Shown here in pieces: positions 9,632 to 17,986 of a stretch of DNA of 33,346 bases (position 1 is its first letter; every line of letters starts with the position of its first letter). The position numbers were made by a program, and so were the translations under genes. Where the stretch lies: assembly GCA_019918135.1 (NCBI GenBank), contig WBZZ01002047.1, positions 235,001 through 268,346 of the forward strand, read 5' to 3'. Source of the DNA: Paulinella micropora (lineage: Eukaryota > Cercozoa > Imbricatea > Euglyphida > Paulinellidae). The notes beneath the pieces are model-generated. The model was not told the origin of the DNA, did no database searches, and saw nothing but the letters and a program-made list of their open reading frames with translations.

Positions 9632-11725
9632 ATGATGGTCACCTCACGGAGCAAGCTCGCCCAACCCCAAAGGGCACGGCCTGGGTATACACCAATGTAT
9701 TACATCCCAGAGTCGGAGAACAAGCCGCCCGACCCTTGGGAGGACTTTGAGAAGCTCGCGACCAAGAGGGACGAACAGATCCTGCTCCTTAAGCGTCAGG
9801 AAGACTCATGGCATGGCTTTGACCAGCCGGGTCAACTGAACAAGGGGGTACACCGATTTGTACGGGTCAAGACAAGCCTTGTCTTTCATGCTTCCAAACG
9901 GCTTACGGAGGACGACGACGTCTTTCTAAAGCTGAAGCAATGGTACAAAGGCGCCGACCCGATACAGCCGGACAGCTTAACGGCGGTACCCAAAATCCTA
10001 GCTGACCGCCTAGATCGGGGCGAAGAAATCACGATCATCCTTCCAATCCATCCCACCGTCATGTGGTGGAGAGATGTTTTGCATCGGGTAGTCGACGATC
10101 CTATTCCGATACCCAGCCGACAGTCCAAGCCCCTTATCGCCTTTCGTTTGGGGTCTGTTCAGGACGGGTTAGCCTACCGTACCAAGCTCATGACTCGCAA
10201 GGTCGATGACTTACGGGAAACGACATTCCAAATCTTCCCAGGCTTCTATCATATGTCCGCAGCGAAACAATACGCCGAAATGATAGCCGACCTGCAGGAG
10301 TTTGCCTCATGGGACACCCAATCCTCCACGCGATACCCGGGAAGGGACGCGAAGGACGAAATTGAAGACCCGGACTCCATACTTGAGTACCCGGATGACC
10401 CACGGGACCAAAAGCCCGTAGAAGAGATCATTGACGAGGTCATGGCGCGACAACGCGGTTCGCCAGACTTTGTCCGGGATCTAAAAGCTCAATTCCTGAA
10501 AAACAAGAAGCTGTTCGGCCCACTTGTCGCCGGCGGTGTAACCCATGCCGCCGCTAGGATAGAACGACAAGTCGGACAAACCATACCCCGCCTCAAAGGA
10601 TCACGCCTCAGTTACAAAGAGGAACAGATCTGCGAGGAAATGGTGCAGGACATCCTTGCCAAACAACTGATCGAGCCGTCGTGGTCGGAATTCCGATCGC
10701 CGGTCAGACTGGCCCCGAAGCCGGATGGCAAACAGCGCTTGTGCATCAACTATACGAGGCTCAACAAGATCATTAAGAGCGTCGAGGCCCCTATCCCTCG
10801 AATGCGCGATGGTCTTAACAGGCTTCGTCAGGCCAAATTCTTTACCAAACTTGATCTCAAGAACGGCTTCTGGAATATACCGCTCGACGCGGAAAGCCGC
10901 CCGTTAACTGCCTTCGCTGTCGGAGGGAGATTGTACCAATGGACAGTCCTCCCGATGGGACTGAAGACAGCTCCGGCGATATTCCAGGACTGTATGAACC
11001 GGGCTCTATCGGACCCGAAATATGGGGACGAACAATTCATAGAGACCTTTGGGCACACGAACCAGTATAGCTTCTGCTATATTGACGATATCGTGATCTA
11101 CTCCGATACGGAGGCGGAACACCTGGCCCATGTGTCAGATGTGTTACGTCGCCTGGAGGCCTTCGGCTTGAAGCTGAACCTAGAGAAGTGCTCGTTCGCC
11201 AACGATCACATCGACTATCTAGGGTACAGGATACAAGGAGGCGAAATAGTGCTGAAGCCGGAGAAGCGGGACGCCATTCGTTCCCTCCCGCGCCCTAACA
11301 CACGCACTGCGCTACACTCCTTCCTGTGTATGGCCCAAGTCTACTCCGAGTTTATTCCCAACTTCCAAGACTTTGTCAAACCGCTACGGGACTTCTGCCT
11401 CAAAGGCGACCCGTATGGCGAATGGCCACCAAAGGCCGAAGAGACATATAACAAGTTGAAAGAAGCTTTGACACGAGATCCTCTTACAGAGGGCGGGTCG
11501 GTCCTAATCCTACCTGACTTTGAAAAGCACTTTGTACTAGCCACTGACGCGTCCAAATATGCAATCGGGGCAGTGCTACAGCAATATGACGCAACACACC
11601 AGCAACTCCGGCCTATCATGTTCGTCAGCAAAAAGCTGACCCCTGAACAGGTGAACTACTGCACACGACAGCGCGAAGCGCTGGCGATCGTGTGGGCGTT
11701 CAGCAGGCTCAGAGAGTACTTGTGA
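9632..11725 (+). CDS. pol: Conserved linker, reverse transcriptase and RNase H (N part), element 1
   Basis: Copies the RNA genome into cDNA. Residues ~130-225 form a block conserved with element 2 (ILP..W..V..R..D.PIP.PSR....I..RLGS) that I cannot assign to a known domain. RT follows. The first catalytic Asp is D408 in LDLKNGFWNIPL; the polymerase box is YIDD at 483-486 (11078-11089), then LKLNLEKC and YLGYRI. RNase H starts with D639 in ATDASKYAIGAVLQQ and E682 in QREALAIVWA. The frame stops at TGA 11723-11725, where element 2 has Trp (REYLWGG), so this is a TGG-to-TGA change inside RNase H. The same frame continues after it. The ATG at 9632 is probably internal; the mature protein continues from protease. 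Confidence 0.97.
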   Translation: MMVTSRSKLAQPQRARPGYTPMYYIPESENKPPDPWEDFEKLATKRDEQILLLKRQEDSWHGFDQPGQLNKGVHRFVRVKTSLVFHASKRLTEDDDVFLKLKQWYKGADPIQPDSLTAVPKILADRLDRGEEITIILPIHPTVMWWRDVLHRVVDDPIPIPSRQSKPLIAFRLGSVQDGLAYRTKLMTRKVDDLRETTFQIFPGFYHMSAAKQYAEMIADLQEFASWDTQSSTRYPGRDAKDEIEDPDSILEYPDDPRDQKPVEEIIDEVMARQRGSPDFVRDLKAQFLKNKKLFGPLVAGGVTHAAARIERQVGQTIPRLKGSRLSYKEEQICEEMVQDILAKQLIEPSWSEFRSPVRLAPKPDGKQRLCINYTRLNKIIKSVEAPIPRMRDGLNRLRQAKFFTKLDLKNGFWNIPLDAESRPLTAFAVGGRLYQWTVLPMGLKTAPAIFQDCMNRALSDPKYGDEQFIETFGHTNQYSFCYIDDIVIYSDTEAEHLAHVSDVLRRLEAFGLKLNLEKCSFANDHIDYLGYRIQGGEIVLKPEKRDAIRSLPRPNTRTALHSFLCMAQVYSEFIPNFQDFVKPLRDFCLKGDPYGEWPPKAEETYNKLKEALTRDPLTEGGSVLILPDFEKHFVLATDASKYAIGAVLQQYDATHQQLRPIMFVSKKLTPEQVNYCTRQREALAIVWAFSRLREYL

Positions 11726-12382
11726 GGCGCACCGAACATACTGGTTCAAACCGACCATGCCAATTTGAGATGGCTCATGGACAAGGAACATACGGGCCGA
11801 CTAGCACGATGGCAGTCGGAACTAGCCCTGTATGATTTCACCATCGAGTACATCAAGGGTAAGGAAAACACGGTACCGGACAGCCTTTCCCGAATGCCGA
11901 GAGTCAAGGGCTCCATGGGGGACGGACTGGATCGGTTTGCCATGTATACACCAACGGCATGCCTAGTCGGGTGGACCGGCAACGATGACTGGTTGTCCAC
12001 CGAACACACGCCGGGGTTTCGGGACACACTGCCTACAGGGATGGCATACCTTGGCACCAGCACCCATAGCTGAAGACCGGAATACACACCGGACACCCGG
12101 GAGCAGTTGCTAGAAAGCCTTGAGTCCATCCGCCGCGTTTGTTGCGCCCAGCACGACGCGGAGGACTGGCGGGATCTCCTCGAGGAGATCGACACGCAGG
12201 CGGATATCCTCAGTGAGGGTGACATTCGGGAAGGACAAACCCACGAACATGAACACTCCACGAACGCGTTCTTTGCCAATAAGGAACAATCGTTCTGGGT
12301 GCCGAAACATGTTCACCCATCACGATCTGCTACCATTGCAGCCGCAAACCAACCCAACACACCCGGGCGCATACCAGTCTAG
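11726..12382 (+). CDS. pol: RNase H C-terminal part and connection to integrase, element 1
   Basis: Same frame as RT, after TGA 11723. It holds the remaining RNase H motifs: VQTDHANLRWLM with the third acidic residue, GRLARWQSELALYDF, and PDSLSR with the last Asp. Element 2 has the same order (VRTDHHNLLWLM, GRLARWQAFL, ADSLSR). A second in-frame TGA lies at 12071-12073, after which the frame is open again to 12382 with an acidic stretch (LLEEIDTQADILSEGDIREG). Integrase begins just downstream in another frame, so a frame change must lie between about 12300 and 12409. Confidence 0.88.
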
Positions 12383-12408
12383 TCACTACTGCCCTAGAGC
12401 TGGATGAC

Positions 12409-13440
12409 ATGGACATGACCCTGGCCAGCCCTGCGGTATTTGGCCAATTAGCCAGGAATTCGAAGGAATGGGGCCCCTTCATCTCTCACGCCATGGATGC
12501 CCAAAAGCATCCCGAGACAAGGGAAATCCACCTTCATAAGAAGACCATGGCTTGGCATGACGACCTCCTATGGTATAAAGGGAAAGGGGGCAAGTGGGAA
12601 AAGACACCGTCCAAATGGACACTGTGGGTCCCTCCACAGCTTCGCAACGCAATCTTGACCGCTACTCATCGCTCCGCCCTGAACTCTCACCTAGGAAGAG
12701 ACAAAATGTCATGGCTTATTTCCCGCAAATTCTGGTGGCACGGCATGCAGCAGGCCATTGGTGACACAGTGGCAACATGCGAGCATTGCAAGCAAACCAA
12801 AGCCCCGCACCCGAATTCTCACACGGGCCTGTATGGCGAATACAAGCTTACAGACGACCTGTTTGAGACCCTACACATAGATTTCGTGGGCCCACTTCCA
12901 CGCTCAGAACAGCATAACTACCGGTACATCCTGACCTCCATAGACCGATATTTGAACTACGTGTTCGCGGTCCCGGTCAAGGAGAAGGACGCAACATCGA
13001 CGTGCGAAGCGTTGATAGATCACGTCTTTCGGTACACGGGAGTACCCAAAAACGTATACAGTGATAGAGGCTCGGAGTTCACCAATGAACTCTCGGCACA
13101 GCTGTCTACGGCGTGGGGATTCAAGTGGAAATATGTCACTGCTTACTCGCCAGAGAGTAACGGCAAGATAGAGAGGGTCCATAGGCTGCTCAAGGCCGCT
13201 CTCCAACAATATTGCCGGGATAACCAACACATCTGGCACAGGGCACTTCCGTCCTTCGTGTTCTCCATGAACAACAAAGGGTCGAAGGCGTTGGGTGACA
13301 AAACCAGGCGCCTCCCCAAACTTGCTCGTGTACGGCCGCCACCTACGTATTCCGGAAGACATGGTGCTCCCGCACCGCCCGGAAGGCGTATTCCTAGAAC
13401 ACGAAGAGCTCTTTGCTTGTCGCCTACGCGTGATGGCTGA
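12409..13440 (+). CDS. pol: Integrase: HHCC finger and DDE catalytic core, element 1
   Basis: Inserts the cDNA into host DNA. The zinc-binding HHCC module is H87, H94, C124, C127 (HRSALNSH, CEHC). The catalytic triad is D158 (LHIDFVGPLP), D219 (YSDRGSEF) and E255 (NGKIERVHR), with exactly 35 residues between D219 and E255, as expected for retroviral-type integrases. The core is complete. The true frame changes near 13290-13300: the last ~45 residues (DKTRRLPKLARVRPPP onward) come from the wrong frame, and the protein continues in the frame at 13295. The pairs of frames overlap because of a 1-nt change, not because there are two genes. Confidence 0.97.
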   Translation: MDMTLASPAVFGQLARNSKEWGPFISHAMDAQKHPETREIHLHKKTMAWHDDLLWYKGKGGKWEKTPSKWTLWVPPQLRNAILTATHRSALNSHLGRDKMSWLISRKFWWHGMQQAIGDTVATCEHCKQTKAPHPNSHTGLYGEYKLTDDLFETLHIDFVGPLPRSEQHNYRYILTSIDRYLNYVFAVPVKEKDATSTCEALIDHVFRYTGVPKNVYSDRGSEFTNELSAQLSTAWGFKWKYVTAYSPESNGKIERVHRLLKAALQQYCRDNQHIWHRALPSFVFSMNNKGSKALGDKTRRLPKLARVRPPPTYSGRHGAPAPPGRRIPRTRRALCLSPTRDG

Positions 13441-14416
13441 AACACGCCATTACGTGGCAAAGGCCAGAGAAGCCGAAGAAGCCAACCACAGAAACCAGAA
13501 CGCACCTTCCAAGGTCAAGTACGAATCGGGAGAGTACCATGCGGGGGATCTCGTATTCCTATACGTCCCGCAGGTCCCCAACTTGGTCAGTGTTAAGCTC
13601 TTCCCAATGTGGCAGGGACCCTACACCGTTCTGGAACAAGTAGGAGCTCTGACCTACCGCATCCAGGGTAAAGGCAAGACACTGGTGGTTCAAGTCCGAC
13701 GCTTAATGCGCTTTAACCCCATGCTCGACCGAAACGAGACCATGGCGGATGCTATCCAAAAGCTGAACGTAAGCTTGCGTGCCCCGCCCAAGCGCCGTGA
13801 TAGGACGGCCGAGGCGAAGGGTAATCCCGATCAGCCGATCCCGGCTGCGGAGAATAACGCGGCTACGGCACCCAGCCAGGAGGAAATGGACGTCGACCAA
13901 GACGACGGATCCTCTCCGGCAGTTATAGCTCCGCGGCCGGACATACATCCGCAGACCGAACAGGAGGAAAAGGCAGCTGTTGTCCCTCAGCGCCCGCCGA
14001 GCGAGTCCAAGCTCAAGAAAGGCGAGGACGCTAAGACCATCCATTGGCACGTGGGGAAAATATACCTACTTCGCCCACCGGAGGCCCACGTAGGCGACGA
14101 TTGCCTAAACGACTTCTTCCTAATGAAAGTCCGGGAATGGGAACCGAAGGTCCGCGCCACACGGGTACACAAAGTAACCAAGGCCGAACCGCCCATCCTC
14201 CAGTTTTATCGGTCACACCAAGACCTTGACGATCCTGAGTCCCGAATATTCTATCCAGTATATAGAGACGGGAAGAACGTCGAAACGTTCTGGAAGGGCA
14301 TTACCGATAAATCGCCTGGATACAAACCCTGGCAGATACAGGGGTGGCCGCGCATGGTGATAGATTACCCGTTCGACCTCCAACACGGCCGAATCCCAAT
14401 CAGGGTATGGGTCTAG
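13295..14416 (+). CDS. pol: Integrase C-terminal part with GPY module and extra conserved domain, element 1
   Basis: Continues integrase in a new frame. NLLVYGRHLRIPEDM ends the core. The GPY/F-type module is MWQGPYTVLEQVGALTYRI followed by VVQVRRLMRFNP. A disordered acidic and Pro-rich linker follows (about residues 165-245). Then comes a ~130-residue domain (IYLLRPPEAHVGDD..FFLMKV..LQFYRS..YPVYRDGKNVETF..IDYPFDLQHGRIP) that element 2 also has in the same place. It is not a standard chromodomain. Its strand-rich pattern recalls chromatin-reader folds such as BAH, but that is a guess. TAG 14414-14416 interrupts the frame; 35 more codons (IAAEGIFTDLIGAPAPGK onward) run to TAG 14522-14524 and still match element 2. 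Confidence 0.9.
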   Translation: MTKPGASPNLLVYGRHLRIPEDMVLPHRPEGVFLEHEELFACRLRVMAETRHYVAKAREAEEANHRNQNAPSKVKYESGEYHAGDLVFLYVPQVPNLVSVKLFPMWQGPYTVLEQVGALTYRIQGKGKTLVVQVRRLMRFNPMLDRNETMADAIQKLNVSLRAPPKRRDRTAEAKGNPDQPIPAAENNAATAPSQEEMDVDQDDGSSPAVIAPRPDIHPQTEQEEKAAVVPQRPPSESKLKKGEDAKTIHWHVGKIYLLRPPEAHVGDDCLNDFFLMKVREWEPKVRATRVHKVTKAEPPILQFYRSHQDLDDPESRIFYPVYRDGKNVETFWKGITDKSPGYKPWQIQGWPRMVIDYPFDLQHGRIPIRVWV

Positions 14417-14524
14417 ATAGCCGCGGAAGGCATCTTCACCGATCTCATAGGGGCACCAGCACCGGGTAAATACAAACCTGGTAGGCTTGGCCAAGCGGCT
14501 AAATCCAAACAGGGTCGAAAGTAG

Positions 14525-15248
14525 TCGAGGTGATGATCGATGAAATGCATACGAATTCGGGTAGTATAGAGGTACCGGGCACAACCGCACCACGCGGAAA
14601 CCTAGCCACTCCTACACTAGGGACACACCCGCCGATATCTCTATCTTATCTAAAATACTACCTAGGTCTGCTCTTCTACGGGAGAGAAAGGATAGGACCT
14701 AACTTGATATGACAAACGGGAAAAATGACCCTGCCCCGCCTGCCGTGGGGTGCGACGGCCCTAAAGGTATCTTGACGGGTCGGCAGTTGGTGTTGCCGCC
14801 ATGGGTTGGAATAATTTCAGGCTAGCTCAACCTAGCCATTGCACATCACACTCGCCTCCTCTCGAGTTGTCATTCCGCCTCTCGCGGCTCTGACATGTGT
14901 AGGGTGTGATATATTATTCCCCACAGAATGTCATGTCATTTATGGCAAGCCCCCTCAATCTTGTTGTTTGGGTGGAAGGTTGAAACATACCACGAGCCAT
15001 AAGCATATATACTCCATTCATGCACTTAAGTGTCCCTATTCCGAAACAGCCCGATTCCTATATAATCCCGAGGCAACAAGTACGGACAGGCGAAGGGACC
15101 CAAGGGCTCATGTCGCGCCCAAATCCCCCTGTTGACAAGTACATAAGTAAGCAAGTGTGCAAAGACGACAAACATCCAAATCCACACGACAAACACACTT
15201 ACTTTACTCAAAATCTTGGCTCAACAATTCCTAAAATAACTTATAAGT
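14525..15248 (+). other. Non-coding gap between pol and the accessory ORFs, element 1
   Basis: About 720 bp with no convincing ORF. It contains a TATATAAT box at 15059-15066, roughly 185 bp before the next ATG, and another TATATA near 15005. It might hold an internal promoter or a splice acceptor for a subgenomic mRNA, neither of which I can prove. Confidence 0.5.
15059..15066 (+). promoter_or_regulatory. TATA-like box upstream of the accessory ORFs
   Basis: TATATAAT in a locally GC-balanced context, 185 bp upstream of the ATG at 15249. It could drive the ORFs separately from the LTR. Based on one motif only. Confidence 0.25.
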
Positions 15249-15863
15249 ATGTCTCCTGTAGGCATGGAAAAAGCCCTGGAGCTATATCTAGCGTTCCTAT
15301 TAGCGTGCGTGGCGTCAGTGTGCGTTATCGTGGTGGTCCATTTGCTCATGCAAGCCATCGCGGTCGATAGGGGGAAAGCATCGGAACAACGGCAGGAAGG
15401 CCAGCCGATAGCAGGGGTGCCGCCGGAGGCCAAACAACCGCCTGGGTCCCAATTGCCTATGTCGGAGAGCCCCAGGTTCACCAACCCACCACACAAACGA
15501 CACAAAGCAACGCACTCGGAGGATGAGGGGGCCGGAGACTTTCCGGAGGGCCTTACCCAACCCCGCCCGAGCACAAGTGCGTCCAATAGCCCACCCAGCA
15601 ACACACACAATATTTTGCCTACCGAGGCCCAGTATGCCCGCATGAGTTCGAAGGAAGTAGCAGCACTGGCTAGTACTGCGAGCACACCTCCCTCTCCACC
15701 AACGGACGAGGATGTCGACCCGGAGGGTATAACCGCCCTACCAGAGGAAGACGACGAACCATGGCGTATGCCGGACGAGTTCGACCAATCGGACACCGCA
15801 TACGAAACGGGGAAGATAGTGATCCTGATGTGTTGGCGCGCAACCGAGCAAAGCGACGCATAA
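15249..15863 (+). CDS. Accessory ORF with N-terminal transmembrane segment, element 1
   Basis: 204 residues from an ATG, placed after pol where env-like genes sit in some retroelements. Residues ~11-37 form one long hydrophobic segment (LYLAFLLACVASVCVIVVVH), then a basic step, so it would be a membrane anchor or uncleaved signal. The rest is Pro/Ser/Glu-rich and probably disordered, with acidic clusters (EDVDPEG, EEDDEP). No fusion peptide, coiled coil or glycoprotein cysteine pattern is seen, so I do not call it an envelope. In the +1 frame a very basic stretch (RAKRRIKARRHYWRR) directly continues the acidic tail, so the native protein may run on past 15863 through a frame change. Confidence 0.6.
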   Translation: MSPVGMEKALELYLAFLLACVASVCVIVVVHLLMQAIAVDRGKASEQRQEGQPIAGVPPEAKQPPGSQLPMSESPRFTNPPHKRHKATHSEDEGAGDFPEGLTQPRPSTSASNSPPSNTHNILPTEAQYARMSSKEVAALASTASTPPSPPTDEDVDPEGITALPEEDDEPWRMPDEFDQSDTAYETGKIVILMCWRATEQSDA

Positions 15864-15879
15864 AGGCCCGCCGCCACTA

Positions 15880-17220
15880 TTGGCGACGATTCGGCAGCAA
15901 GACAAAACCGTACCTGACAAATACAGCGACGGGTTGAACCCGGTTGAGGTGTCAAAACCCGTTCCTGCGGTAACCGATTTGGAATATCAGCACCACCGCT
16001 GTCCACCGCCCGAAGAACCCCGACATTTGGGCAGGAACGAGGAGTTTGTGGCATACTTCCACAAAGCTGACGACCTCCCGTACGTATACGGCCCGATCGA
16101 CCGACCTGTATATTGTCACGGGGGCGAATGGGTACGGTCGAACACTTACCGACTCGTTCAATGGGAAACCAAGGAAGGGAAACCCAAAGCTCCTCCTTCC
16201 AGCCCGCCCCATAGGGTCAACTACGATAACATCAACCGATTGATGATGCCCTATCGAATTTCGGAGCACAATATGCTACGGGGGGTGGATCCGCACCTTC
16301 ATCAAATAGCGGTTGAACGCGAAGAGCTCTCTAGGCCCGTTCGATACGCATTTGACCCCGCATCGCGCCGAATACACCGCATATACCCTCCATACCCGGA
16401 TATCACGGACGCGGAGCGCCGCCTGCGGCTCGAATGCCCTGCGCTAAGGCACACAACCAATCTGCGATCCAATCCCTTCCAACCTACGAAGGAACCATAC
16501 CGGCACATGCTGGTCGGCAACCAGGTCAACTGGGTCCCGGACCCTCACCTATTTGAGGAGTCACCAGCCAAGGGAGTCGTACTTGAAGGGAGAGTGCCCA
16601 CACCGCCCCCACCACTGATGGATGAGAGAGGTGTCTGGTCCAACAACCCGAGCTGTTCCTACATGGACACGGACGCAAACCTCCTCATGGTGACCTGTTG
16701 CGGGCTGAACTCGGTGGCGGTCAATGGATCGTACGCCTGCAACCGCAGATGGACCTTACCCTCTGACATGTACACGTCACCAGAGCGTAACGGACCGCAC
16801 CTCTGTCCGGAACACACGCTCACCTACAAGAGGCGGGAAAGGAAATTCCCGTTCACGAACCCAGCGCATGTTCCCCCAGGACCGCCAACCTGGCGCGCTC
16901 ACGAAAATCCACTCCCACACGTGGAATCATACGCTATCCCGAACGACCCTACAACGCTAACCGAGACGGAGTGGGCGTTAACTCGTTCCATAATGGGCTG
17001 GACTAGCTTGTCCGACCAACAAAGGGCGTGTGTGCTCCGATTCTATGGCATAAACGCGCAGCCCAAACATCTCTTGGAACCCTATGAGCTCCGAAGGCTC
17101 CGATGGCCACAAATGGACATCAATTGCTACTACTACCTCCTGGAGGAAGCGGGTGTACCCCTTCCGGAGGAAGTAAAAGCATACAGGGCCTATCACCTAA
17201 GAAAGGGCCACCTCGCCTGA
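15880..17220 (+). CDS. Accessory ORF of unknown function with Cys/His cluster, element 1
   Basis: 446 codons with even amino-acid use typical of real protein. It opens without an ATG (first codon TTG at 15880; first in-frame ATG is near 16237), so it is probably the continuation of the preceding ORF after a frame change. It is Pro, Tyr and Arg-rich. A cluster with CSYMD, TCCGLN, YACNRRW and HLCPEH (about residues 260-310) has the Cys/His spacing of a possible zinc-binding site. I do not recognise the family, and element 2 has no counterpart. It ends at TGA 17218-17220; a short related frame (GDELRRFLEALGLPHEE) follows at once in another frame. Confidence 0.6.
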   Translation: MATIRQQDKTVPDKYSDGLNPVEVSKPVPAVTDLEYQHHRCPPPEEPRHLGRNEEFVAYFHKADDLPYVYGPIDRPVYCHGGEWVRSNTYRLVQWETKEGKPKAPPSSPPHRVNYDNINRLMMPYRISEHNMLRGVDPHLHQIAVEREELSRPVRYAFDPASRRIHRIYPPYPDITDAERRLRLECPALRHTTNLRSNPFQPTKEPYRHMLVGNQVNWVPDPHLFEESPAKGVVLEGRVPTPPPPLMDERGVWSNNPSCSYMDTDANLLMVTCCGLNSVAVNGSYACNRRWTLPSDMYTSPERNGPHLCPEHTLTYKRRERKFPFTNPAHVPPGPPTWRAHENPLPHVESYAIPNDPTTLTETEWALTRSIMGWTSLSDQQRACVLRFYGINAQPKHLLEPYELRRLRWPQMDINCYYYLLEEAGVPLPEEVKAYRAYHLRKGHLA

Positions 17221-17280
17221 TAATGGTCGGGGACGAGTTGCGCCGATTCCTGGAGGCTCTCGGCCTACCCCACGAGGAGA

Positions 17281-17748
17281 GTGCAACATAACCGTCTCTC
17301 CTCACCTTATCAAGATATATCCCCATATACATACCTAACCTTCGCCCTCCTACCTGGGCGGAGTTACTATCGTCCCCGGCCCCCTATGACTCCCGCCCGA
17401 TTCCAGGGAGCGGCACGGCTGTGGCAAAGACATTACCTCCGTTTTCGCCAAGAACACATGGCGACATGGCTCATAGCCGTTCGCTATAGTTTGTTCCGGA
17501 ACGGCCATGGGTACCTACCTAATGTCGTGCCCAGTGATGGCGATCCAAGACCTACCGACCCTCGACGCCTCCAACCATTGGGCGGAGAGATGGGCCAGAC
17601 ACTTCCGTCACCACGCCCGTTCAGAATGGGATGGCGCGGTACAAGACGTAGAGTTCCAATGGCACCAGGCAACAAAGCCGTTGGATTATATATATCGATA
17701 TCACTCTCGACATTGTTACCCCCGATGGGAACAAGTGTACGAATATAA
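17281..17748 (+). CDS. Accessory ORF fragment, upstream part of the capsid-like protein, element 1
   Basis: Plausibly coding only in about 17390-17520, where it reads AARLWQRHYLRFRQEHMATW and then SLFRNGHGYLPN, an aromatic and basic helical stretch. After that the sensible frame moves to the ORF at 17507. The remainder of this frame is a shadow of that ORF. It lies directly after the Cys/His ORF and probably belongs to one formerly continuous protein. Confidence 0.4.
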   Translation: MQHNRLSSPYQDISPYTYLTFALLPGRSYYRPRPPMTPARFQGAARLWQRHYLRFRQEHMATWLIAVRYSLFRNGHGYLPNVVPSDGDPRPTDPRRLQPLGGEMGQTLPSPRPFRMGWRGTRRRVPMAPGNKAVGLYISISLSTLLPPMGTSVRI

Positions 17749-17986
17749 ACTCGGGGCTATTATACGACAACTATACCCTGAGTATAAACCACCGCAATCA
17801 TCTATCCGACCGTTCGAGCTCTCCGACGACGAACGGAAGATGATTCGGATCCAACTCGATCACGAGCGTGACGATCCTCCCCTCGACCAAATCGAGGAAC
17901 GTCCTCGCGGCCGCTCTCCCTCCCAGTCCAGCACTGAGGACAATTTCACCCGATATGCGGAAGCGGACGAGAATGACGAGTTTTGA
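17507..17986 (+). CDS. Accessory ORF, possible Gag capsid-like domain, element 1
   Basis: 159 residues. HWAERWARHFRHHARSEWDG followed by EFQWHQ..KPLDYIYRYHS and a helical end resembles the layout of Ty3/gypsy capsid domains: W..F..F, then a Q-containing turn, then V/I.Y...F. The tail is acidic and Ser-rich (SSTEDNFTRYAEADENDEF). The main Gag candidate lies upstream of pol, so a capsid-like protein after integrase would be unusual. It could equally be an unrelated helical protein. The ATG at 17507 may be internal. It ends at TGA 17984-17986. Confidence 0.45.
   Translation: MGTYLMSCPVMAIQDLPTLDASNHWAERWARHFRHHARSEWDGAVQDVEFQWHQATKPLDYIYRYHSRHCYPRWEQVYEYKLGAIIRQLYPEYKPPQSSIRPFELSDDERKMIRIQLDHERDDPPLDQIEERPRGRSPSQSSTEDNFTRYAEADENDEF

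Noticed and set aside
15249..17986. Calling the post-pol ORFs an envelope gene
   Set aside because: There is one N-terminal membrane segment only, with no signal cleavage pattern, fusion peptide, heptad repeat or glycoprotein cysteine framework.
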